NCBI GenBank assembly: GCA_030042755.1
Contig: JASHZC010000223.1
Location: forward strand, 1-9,393
Reading direction: 5' to 3'
Source: Vulcanimicrobiota bacterium
GTDB taxonomy: Bacteria > Eremiobacterota > Eremiobacteria > Baltobacterales > Baltobacteraceae
Length of the DNA: 9,393 bases
Made by a program: the position numbers and the translations under genes. The stretch's first letter is position 1. Each line of letters starts with the position of its first letter. Shown piece by piece: positions 1 through 5,442 of this stretch. The notes beneath the pieces were generated by a model. It had not been told where the DNA came from, ran no database searches, and saw only the letters and a program-made list of their open reading frames with translations.

Positions 1-85
1 CGTCCGAAATTGTGCGATCGATCGCGCCTGATCCGGGCCCGCTGCGCCGCCCCGCAGCTTGCGGGCGCTCGATCATCTTGGCCAA
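1..85 (-). CDS. Possible 5' end of a leftward gene, cut by the window edge
   Basis: Reading the minus strand, a purine-rich AAGAGGA box lies 6 bases before a TTG codon (TTG GCC AAG ATG), and the frame stays open for about 28 codons to the window edge. An in-frame ATG at 74-76 is the alternative start. The readable peptide, starting MAKMIERPQ, is rich in Gly, Arg, Ser and Ala, and I do not recognise it. It is on the same strand as meaB and the exported-protein gene upstream, so it could be the next gene of that transcript, about 75 bases after the stop at 161. The fragment is too short to separate real coding from chance in GC-rich DNA; the ribosome-binding site and the gene direction are the only support. 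Confidence 0.35.
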   Translation of the reverse strand, partial: MAKMIERPQAAGRRSGPGSGAIDRTISD

Positions 86-91
86 GGCTTT

Positions 92-98
92 TCCTCTT
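92..98 (-). promoter_or_regulatory. Candidate ribosome-binding site for the edge gene
   Basis: The minus strand reads AAGAGGA here, 6 bases before the TTG at 83-85. This is good Shine-Dalgarno spacing and favours the TTG over the ATG at 74-76, which would be 15 bases away. It could be a chance match. Confidence 0.35.
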
Positions 99-160
99 CC
101 GTTTGGGTGCCGGACGATATTCTCCCAAAGCAGCGCCCACCCCGCAAGCGGCTAGGTCGC

Positions 161-955
161 TTAGTGTGGGGGCGGCGTTGCGTGCGCGCAGAGGCGCTGA
201 GCGGCAACGGCCGTCGCACGTAGCCGGCCCTCCGCCTCACCGAGCTGGGCGTCCAGCTGCAGCGCGTCCACTTGCTGGTGCGACCCGGGCGATGCTTGCG
301 GCATCGTATCGGCCAGGGCGCTCTGCGAGTCGCCGCTGGGCCCGCTACCCGGCAGCGGCAGACCCGCGAGCGGCGCGAGCCCCAACAGCACCCGATTCGC
401 GTTGATGAAGTCGCGTTGCGCTTGAAGATTGCGCGACTGCACGTCACTCGTATTCTGACCGTACATGCCGCCGAAGAGTTTTTGATTATCGATACTGTCG
501 AGATAGGCGCCGGCGATTCCATCGATGATCGAGTTGTACTGCCGCTGGATGTCGATCACCGACTCCAGTTCCGCGCGCATCGCGGCGACGTCGGGATCCT
601 TCTCGTCGGGAAACCGCTTGCGCGACTCGTCGAGCAACTTTTGCGCAAGCTCCATGTTGTTGAGGACCGCCTGCGTGTCGACTTGATCGTGATGGGCGAG
701 AAATTCGAAGTCCTTTTGATCGGTGATCATCGACGTCCCGACCTTCAACGAGCGATTTTTGACATCGGTAAACGCCGCATCGTTGGTCTTGGCGATAAAC
801 CCTACCGGAATCACGGTTTGGCGCAACGTCGTGCAGATCGCCGACGTGTGAACGTCGATGATGACCGGAAGATAGCCGTATCCGGTCGCGAGCGGTGTGG
901 GTGAGGGAGACGCAACGATCGTTATTCCGGAAAGTATCAGCGCAATCATGGACAT
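161..955 (-). CDS. Exported hypothetical protein with helical middle region
   Basis: A 264-residue protein of no family I can name. It begins with a short hydrophobic stretch (residues 3-15, IALILSGITIVAS), then a Pro/Ser-rich segment, which looks like a signal peptide cleaved near residue 15, though no basic residue precedes it. Residues 30-75 look beta-rich with a single Cys41. Residues about 85-190 are charged and mostly helical, perhaps coiled coil (QKLLDESRKRF, AAMRAELESVIDIQRQY). Residues 195-228 are Pro/Gly/Ser/Gln-rich and probably disordered, followed by an Ala-rich helix and a PPPH end. The ATG at 955 is followed by a second ATG two codons later; a weak AGGG lies 5 bases upstream of the first. 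It starts 2 bases after the meaB stop, so the two are probably co-transcribed and perhaps translationally coupled. The coding call is firm; the function is unknown. The location is inferred as periplasmic or extracellular. Confidence 0.8.
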   Translation of the reverse strand: MSMIALILSGITIVASPSPTPLATGYGYLPVIIDVHTSAICTTLRQTVIPVGFIAKTNDAAFTDVKNRSLKVGTSMITDQKDFEFLAHHDQVDTQAVLNNMELAQKLLDESRKRFPDEKDPDVAAMRAELESVIDIQRQYNSIIDGIAGAYLDSIDNQKLFGGMYGQNTSDVQSRNLQAQRDFINANRVLLGLAPLAGLPLPGSGPSGDSQSALADTMPQASPGSHQQVDALQLDAQLGEAEGRLRATAVAAQRLCAHATPPPH

Positions 956-957
956 TT

Positions 958-1929
958 TTACCCTACCACCGCGTGGGCACCGATGCGTTCGAGCACGCGC
1001 TCAGCTGCAGCATATGGATCCAAGCCTTGGACATTCTCGCGCTCGATCAGTCCATCGATATGAGATTCGAGACGGCCGAGCGCAAGCTGACGCACCTGGT
1101 GCGCGAACGCTTCACGCCGCTTAGCGTGGATCGTGCCGGTTTCGTTGAGATAGACGACGTGCGACTCGATTGCACGCCACAGATCGTCGATACCGTCGCC
1201 GGTGAGCGCTTGTGTCATGACCAATTCGGGAACCCAGCCGGTAAATTCGAGCATCTCCATCATGCTGCGGATCTCACGCCGCAATTGATTGGCCATCGGA
1301 TGATCGGCTTTGTTGACCACAAAGACGTCGGCGATCTCCATGATGCCGGCTTTGAGCACTTGAATCGAATCGCCGCTACCCGGCTGCAATGCAACCAGCG
1401 TCGTCTGTGCGAGTTCGGCAATTTCGATTTCGCTTTGTCCGACGCCGACCGTCTCGATCACGATAACGTCCAAACCGAACGCGTCCATCAACAACACCGT
1501 ATCGCCGGTTGCGCCGGCTACTCCACCAAGGTGGCCGCGGCTCGCCATCGAGCGAATGAAGACGTCCGGATCGACGAAATGCTCGCTCAAACGGATGCGA
1601 TCGCCGAGGAGCGCGCCGTGAGAAAATGGCGAGCTGGGATCGACGGAAATGACGCCGACCTTCTTACCGAGCGCGCGCGCTTTGCGCACCAACGCCGATG
1701 AAAGCGTCGATTTTCCAACGCCCGGCGGACCGGTGAGACCGATCGTCATCGCTCGTCCCGCTCTCGAAAACGCGTGACGAACGAGCTCGGCTCCGCGACC
1801 GCTTTCCGCCCACGAAATTGCACGAGCGAGTGCGCGCGGCGCTCGCGCGTCGAAGTCGCGGAGCAGCGCCGTAGCATCCTTCGAGGTAACCAAAGTACCG
1901 GGATGGATTGCGGCCAAGACCGGATTCAC
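958..1929 (-). CDS. meaB: MeaB/ArgK-type GTPase, chaperone of B12-dependent acyl-CoA mutase
   Basis: A 323-residue cytoplasmic P-loop GTPase of the MeaB/ArgK family (G3E class). Family members gate loading of adenosylcobalamin into methylmalonyl-CoA mutase or its relatives and rescue the inactivated enzyme. Visible motifs: Walker A GPPGVGKS (residues 67-74), the family signature around DPSSPFSHGALLGDR (97-111), IETVGVGQSE (158-167) following a Walker B strand, NKAD (206-209) for guanine recognition, and a G5-like TQALTGDG (239-246). The length fits the family (about 310-330). The start used is GTG at 1927-1929, but the GGGGAGG box touches it with no spacing, so TTG at 1915-1917 is a real alternative; either keeps the conserved N-terminal helix (LRDFDARAPRALARAIS). 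No mutase subunit is in this window. The exported-protein gene follows after 2 bases; the serine hydrolase gene diverges only 27 bases away. The older ArgK name (arginine transport kinase) reflects a misassignment. Confidence 0.95.
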   Translation of the reverse strand: MNPVLAAIHPGTLVTSKDATALLRDFDARAPRALARAISWAESGRGAELVRHAFSRAGRAMTIGLTGPPGVGKSTLSSALVRKARALGKKVGVISVDPSSPFSHGALLGDRIRLSEHFVDPDVFIRSMASRGHLGGVAGATGDTVLLMDAFGLDVIVIETVGVGQSEIEIAELAQTTLVALQPGSGDSIQVLKAGIMEIADVFVVNKADHPMANQLRREIRSMMEMLEFTGWVPELVMTQALTGDGIDDLWRAIESHVVYLNETGTIHAKRREAFAHQVRQLALGRLESHIDGLIERENVQGLDPYAAAERVLERIGAHAVVG

Positions 1930-1936
1930 CCTCCCC
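1930..1936 (-). promoter_or_regulatory. meaB Shine-Dalgarno box that makes the start ambiguous
   Basis: The minus strand reads GGGGAGG directly before the GTG at 1927-1929, leaving no spacer. The next candidate, TTG at 1915-1917, is 12 bases away, slightly long. Neither spacing is ideal, so the annotated N-terminus may be 4 residues too long. Confidence 0.5.
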
Positions 1937-1956
1937 GCCGTGGAATCAGCGATGCA

Positions 1957-3279
1957 ATGCAGCCCGTGGTGCTTCTAGCCGCATCGCTGGCGCTGACGAC
2001 TGCGCAATCATCGAAGATCGACGCGGCGGTCGCGCACGTGATGCAGGCAAGCCACATTCCTGGACTTTCCCTGGGTGTTTCTCGAAGAGGAACCGTCGTT
2101 TTTCTCCGGGGATACGGCGCGCGCGATTGCGCGGCAGACGCGCCGGTGGACGGATATACGGTCTATCGAGTCGGTTCGATCACCAAACAGTTCACCGCGG
2201 CCCTCGTCATGCAGGAAGCCGAGAGCGGCGCGCTGCCGCTCGACGCCGACATCGACGGCATCAGCGTCGCACAGCTGCTCTCGCAGACGAGCGGCCTGAT
2301 ATCGTACACCGATCCAGGGCAAACATTGGATTCCGCGCTCAACGCACCGCCCGCATTCAAACCTGGTACGCGCTGGCAGTACAGCAACAGCAATTACTAT
2401 CTGCTCGGAAACGCGCTGCAATCGGTTACGCACCTGAGCTTCGCAACCTTGCTCGCGGAACGCATCACGCGACCGCTAGGACTGACCTCGACGACATTCG
2501 GCGTTCCGCTCGAACGGAACGTCGCACAAGGCTGCGCGTGGGACGGCTCGCAATGGCACGTGGCGCCGGAAAGCCCAAACGATTCGCCGGCCCTCGGCCA
2601 AGGTGCGAGCGCGCTCAGCAGCAACGTTCCGGATCTGCTCGCGTGGCTGTGGAACCTGTACGATGGGGAGATCGTTTCCGCGAAAAGTTTCGTAGCAATG
2701 ACAACGTCGGGAACGCTTTCGGACGGAACCCCAACGAACTACGGTTTCGGCTTCTTCACCGACGACTGGTACGGCGATCGCATCGTTCAGCACACGGGGT
2801 ACGTCAGCGGATTCAGTGCCGAAGATACGTTGGTACTCGATGACGGCACGGCGATTGCACTGCTCGCCAACGCGGATGACGTTTCGCTCGTCCCGCTTGC
2901 CAAGAGCATCGTTGAAATCGCCGAGCCGCTGAAAGACCGCACGCTCGTCGCCGACTTCAACCACCCGCCGATCGTGGAAGATCCGGCGATAACCTCGCTT
3001 GTCAAAGCGCTTGTCGCGCAGTTGACGACGGCACATATCGACCGGTCTCTACTCGCGCCGGGGCTTTCGGCCTCTCTCGACCAGGAGCGCTTGGAGGCTC
3101 TTTCGCAGACGTTCGCGCCGCTCGGCCCATTGCAGCAAATACTCTTCAACGAATCGAACGTCCAATCCGGATTGACGAGCGATACGTACACGCTGATCTT
3201 CACGCGCGGGCGCCTCACCTTCACGCTGGATACGCAAGACGGTAAAGTCGAAGACTTCGCCGTCTCGCCGTCGCGGTAG
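1957..3279 (+). CDS. Secreted serine hydrolase, class C beta-lactamase/DD-peptidase fold
   Basis: A 440-residue member of the beta-lactamase (serine hydrolase S12-like) family. The three active-site motifs are present in order: S74-I-T-K77 (nucleophile and general base), Y142-S-N144, and H279-T-G281 in the place of KTG. Gly-rich family blocks such as QTSGL (residue 110 onward) are also present. The residue after GSITK and the HTG motif fit esterase/peptidase-like members rather than true beta-lactamases, so a role in antibiotic resistance should not be assumed. After about residue 330 comes a C-terminal alpha/beta domain of about 110 residues, as is common in this family. The N-terminus (VVLLAASLALTTAQS) looks like a signal peptide but lacks a basic n-region. 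Starting at the ATG at 1903 would add 18 residues with PPRR before the hydrophobic core, at the cost of overlapping the meaB start. It is followed after 9 bases by the GH125 gene, so the two are probably one operon. The natural substrate cannot be told. Confidence 0.9.
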   Translation: MQPVVLLAASLALTTAQSSKIDAAVAHVMQASHIPGLSLGVSRRGTVVFLRGYGARDCAADAPVDGYTVYRVGSITKQFTAALVMQEAESGALPLDADIDGISVAQLLSQTSGLISYTDPGQTLDSALNAPPAFKPGTRWQYSNSNYYLLGNALQSVTHLSFATLLAERITRPLGLTSTTFGVPLERNVAQGCAWDGSQWHVAPESPNDSPALGQGASALSSNVPDLLAWLWNLYDGEIVSAKSFVAMTTSGTLSDGTPTNYGFGFFTDDWYGDRIVQHTGYVSGFSAEDTLVLDDGTAIALLANADDVSLVPLAKSIVEIAEPLKDRTLVADFNHPPIVEDPAITSLVKALVAQLTTAHIDRSLLAPGLSASLDQERLEALSQTFAPLGPLQQILFNESNVQSGLTSDTYTLIFTRGRLTFTLDTQDGKVEDFAVSPSR

Positions 3280-3280
3280 G
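3275..3280 (+). promoter_or_regulatory. Ribosome-binding site of the GH125 gene, embedded in the upstream stop
   Basis: GGTAGG includes the TAG stop of the serine hydrolase gene and lies 8 bases before GTG at 3289. This spacing supports GTG over the in-frame ATG at 3301 and suggests coupled translation of the two genes. Confidence 0.5.
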
Positions 3281-3288
3281 CGCCGTTC

Positions 3289-4665
3289 GTGCTGCGCGCG
3301 ATGTTCGCTTCGTTGCTGATCGCGCAAACGCTCATTCTGCCGCTGACCGGGGCGCGCACGCGCGACATCCGGACCGATTCGCTGTTTCATACGCTCTTTC
3401 ACGACTTTTTTCTCGAAGACGACGGAACCACGTACGTGCAGACGGGCGATATACCGGCGATGTGGCTGCGCGACTCGTCGGCCCAAACGATTCCGTACGT
3501 TCGCTTCGAGAAGAATTATCCGGTGCTGCGCGCGCGATTTGCCGGCGTCATCGAGCGTGATGCGCGCGCGATCGATCTCGATGCGTATGCCAACGCGTTT
3601 CAAGCCGACTATCACACCTGGGAACGAAAGTGGGAGGTCGACTCGATCGCCTGGCCGGTGCTGTTGGCCGAAGTCTACGTGAACGCGACCGGCGATCGCA
3701 GCATCTTCACGCCGAACCTTCACGTCGCTTTACGTCAAATCGTCGTGACCTACGCGTGCGAAGAGGTGCATCGCGAGTGCAGCCATTACGTTTACGCGTA
3801 CCACGTCCCGACGAAACAGGAGTTCGACGAAGGCACCGGCCTCATCTGGGGCGCCTTCCGACCCTCCGACGATGCGGTCGAATATCGCTTCAACATTCCG
3901 CAGAACATTCTCGCGACGATCGCACTGCGCGACATATCCGATCTGGCCATCGAAGGGTACGGCGACGTCAAGCTGAGCAGTCAGGCGCACGAACTCGAAG
4001 CACGGGTGATGACGGGCATCTTACGCTATGGCGTTTTCTACAACGCGCGGCGCGGCGTCTGGATGTACGCGTACGAGACGGACGGCTTTGGGAACTACAA
4101 CCTGATGGACGATGCAAACGTACCGAATCTCACGACGCTTCCGGGCGTGGACTGGTGCTCGGCGTACGATCCGATCTATTTGAACACGCGCGCGTTTACG
4201 CTGAGCATGGACAATCCTTGGTACTTCAGCGGGCGGTACGCGCAGGGATTGGGTAGTCCGCACACGCCATACGGCTTTGTGTGGCCGCTTGGGATCATTG
4301 GGGCCGCCCTTTCGTCAACCGACATTCAAGAGATCGACAACAGCATCACGACGCTCGCCGAAACCGACAGCGAGAACGGCCTCATTCACGAGAGCTTTTA
4401 CCCCGACGGCTATTGGCGCTACACGCGTCAGGAATTCGGGTGGGCGAACGCGCTGTACGCCGAATTGCTGTTTCGAACGCTGGGTGGTTTCCCCGCTCCG
4501 CGCCACGTGAACAATGATGGTGCGATGATCCCGTTCGAGCAGCGGTGGCAGACGCCCACCCTCGTTTCAACGCTGGATCAAATCGATAACAGCGCGAACG
4601 TCGTCCGCACGCTCGGGCAATTGCTTTATGCGGGCCGCAACGCAGCGATCAATCAGGCGCCATAG
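3289..4665 (+). CDS. Secreted GH125 exo-alpha-1,6-mannosidase
   Basis: A 458-residue glycoside hydrolase family 125 protein (older name DUF1237, metal-independent alpha-mannosidase). Characterised members are inverting exo-alpha-1,6-mannosidases acting on N-glycan core or mannan linkages. Hallmark blocks: TGDIPAMWLRDSSAQ (residues 52-66), GAFRPSDDA (188-196) carrying the candidate general acid in the Asp194/195 pair, MDDANVP (273-279), LIHESF with candidate base Glu368, and the aromatic EFGWANALYAEL block (382-393). The spacing from the Asp pair to Glu368 (173-174) matches that between Asp220 and Glu393 of the Clostridium perfringens enzyme as I recall it. Residues 1-22 (FASLLIAQTLILPLTGA) form a signal peptide, so the enzyme is exported. 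The region before TGDIPAMW is short, about 28 residues after cleavage. GTG at 3289 is chosen for its ribosome-binding site; ATG at 3301 would cut 4 residues. It is probably in an operon with the serine hydrolase, and its 3' end overlaps uppS by 13 bases. Confidence 0.92.
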   Translation: MLRAMFASLLIAQTLILPLTGARTRDIRTDSLFHTLFHDFFLEDDGTTYVQTGDIPAMWLRDSSAQTIPYVRFEKNYPVLRARFAGVIERDARAIDLDAYANAFQADYHTWERKWEVDSIAWPVLLAEVYVNATGDRSIFTPNLHVALRQIVVTYACEEVHRECSHYVYAYHVPTKQEFDEGTGLIWGAFRPSDDAVEYRFNIPQNILATIALRDISDLAIEGYGDVKLSSQAHELEARVMTGILRYGVFYNARRGVWMYAYETDGFGNYNLMDDANVPNLTTLPGVDWCSAYDPIYLNTRAFTLSMDNPWYFSGRYAQGLGSPHTPYGFVWPLGIIGAALSSTDIQEIDNSITTLAETDSENGLIHESFYPDGYWRYTRQEFGWANALYAELLFRTLGGFPAPRHVNNDGAMIPFEQRWQTPTLVSTLDQIDNSANVVRTLGQLLYAGRNAAINQAP

Positions 4666-5369
4666 CGCCGCTGACGTTCTGCGTACACGCGCATCGCTTC
4701 AGTAAAGCTCGCCTCGTCGAAATCGGGCCACATGACCGGCAACGTCAGAAGCTCGGTATAGGCCAGCTGGTACAGCAGAAAATTCGAAACCCGATGCTCC
4801 GCACCGGTCCGGATCAACAGATCCGGATCGGGAGCGTGCGGCGCGTACATCTTCGCGCGAAGCAGAGACTCGTCGATCGCTTCGGGCGAAAGGCGGCCGG
4901 CGGCTACGTCGAGCGCCACCGACTGCACGGCACGCACGATCTCGCTACGCCCACTGTAGTTGAGCGCGAGCGCGAGCGTTACGCGGCTGTTATGCTTGGT
5001 CGATTCGACGAGCTCGCGCAGTGCGCGGCGCGCGGGCAGCGCAAACGCATCCAGCTCGCCGATGATTTCCACCCGGACGCCCTGACGAACTAGATCGCCT
5101 CTTTCGCTCTTGGCGCAAGCCGCGTAAAGCCCCATCAACAGGCCGACCTCGCCGGAATCGCGTTGCCAGTTCTCCGTCGAGAAGCCGTACGCGGTAATCC
5201 GGCGGACGCCGGCTTGAGCTGCTGCTCGTACGGTCGCGCGCAATGCGGCAACGCCGCGGCGGTAACCCTCCGCGATCGGCAGGCCGTGCTCCCGGGCCCA
5301 CCTTCGGTTTCCGTCCATGATGACGGCAACGTGGTCCGGTGCGGTGACGGGAGCCTGGGCGTGCAGCAT
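4653..5369 (-). CDS. uppS: Isoprenyl transferase (undecaprenyl diphosphate synthase type)
   Basis: A 238-residue cis-prenyltransferase. The family condenses farnesyl diphosphate with isopentenyl diphosphate units to make long Z-polyprenyl diphosphate, usually the C55 carrier of peptidoglycan and other wall polymers, at the inner face of the membrane. Motifs: VAVIMDGNRRWA (residues 14-25) with catalytic Asp19, GFSTENW (62-68), LNYSGRSEI (136-144), RTGAEHRVSNFLLYQ (187-201) for diphosphate binding, and Glu206 in AYTEL, the second magnesium ligand. The signature more often reads RTGGEQRLSNF, so Ala190, His192 and Val194 are mild departures. The length is normal. ATG at 5367-5369 has no good ribosome-binding site, and a possible -10 box sits 7 bases before it, so the message could be leaderless. 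It lies alone, without the frr, cdsA or dxr neighbours common in other bacteria. The product chain length cannot be read from sequence. Confidence 0.94.
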   Translation of the reverse strand: MLHAQAPVTAPDHVAVIMDGNRRWAREHGLPIAEGYRRGVAALRATVRAAAQAGVRRITAYGFSTENWQRDSGEVGLLMGLYAACAKSERGDLVRQGVRVEIIGELDAFALPARRALRELVESTKHNSRVTLALALNYSGRSEIVRAVQSVALDVAAGRLSPEAIDESLLRAKMYAPHAPDPDLLIRTGAEHRVSNFLLYQLAYTELLTLPVMWPDFDEASFTEAMRVYAERQRRYGA

Positions 5370-5374
5370 ACTTC

Positions 5375-5391
5375 ACTTTGTAGCACAAAGT
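5375..5391. promoter_or_regulatory. 17-base palindrome, candidate repressor operator
   Basis: ACTTTGT-AGC-ACAAAGT is a perfect 7-base inverted repeat with a 3-base centre, in the 73-base gap between the divergent uppS and tricorn genes. It is AT-rich amid GC-rich DNA and lies 5 bases outside the uppS start, so it overlaps where uppS transcription would begin. Its size and symmetry fit a dimeric helix-turn-helix regulator. A transcript hairpin is possible but the loop is small and there is no T-run, so a terminator is unlikely. No regulator gene is in view. Confidence 0.5.
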
Positions 5392-5406
5392 AATGCTTTC
5401 CCGCAA
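5377..5406 (-). promoter_or_regulatory. Possible uppS promoter overlapping the palindrome
   Basis: On the minus strand, TTGCGG (5401-5406) and TACAAA (5377-5382) are separated by 18 bases. The -10 box matches TATAAT at 4 of 6 and the -35 box matches TTGACA at 3 of 6, so this is weak. If real, transcription would start at or next to the uppS ATG, and the -10 box would lie inside the palindrome, allowing direct repression. Confidence 0.3.
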
Positions 5407-5442
5407 GACCGCGCGTTCGCATTCGCCAAGTCGCACCACATC

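Noticed and set aside
51..65. CCCGCA-GCT-TGCGGG hairpin
   Set aside because: A short GC hairpin with a 3-base loop and no T-run on either strand; such matches are frequent in this base composition, and it falls inside the possible edge gene.
137..173. Imperfect hairpin across the stop of the exported-protein gene (AAGCG/CGCTT with outer CCCC/GGGG)
   Set aside because: The stem is interrupted by an uneven internal loop, and no T-run follows on the minus strand, so a terminator call is not supported.
272..1701. Plus-strand frames of 210 and 268 codons across meaB and the exported-protein gene
   Set aside because: Shadows of the two leftward genes. MeaB is unmistakable on the minus strand, and the plus frames have low-complexity, Arg-rich translations.
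1774..1956. Upstream extension of the serine hydrolase from ATG at 1774
   Set aside because: It would run deep into meaB and place a signal-peptide-like segment in the interior. Only the ATG at 1903 remains a reasonable alternative.
1957..3279. Reading the serine hydrolase as an antibiotic-resistance beta-lactamase
   Set aside because: The SxxK, YSN and HTG motifs are shared with many esterases and peptidases, and the extra C-terminal domain and neighbouring mannosidase argue for another substrate.
5317..5442. Upstream extension of the tricorn gene from ATG at 5317
   Set aside because: It would overlap uppS by 53 bases and cross the palindrome, and the extra 42 residues do not look like the family N-terminus, which begins at MSQGYYRYP.
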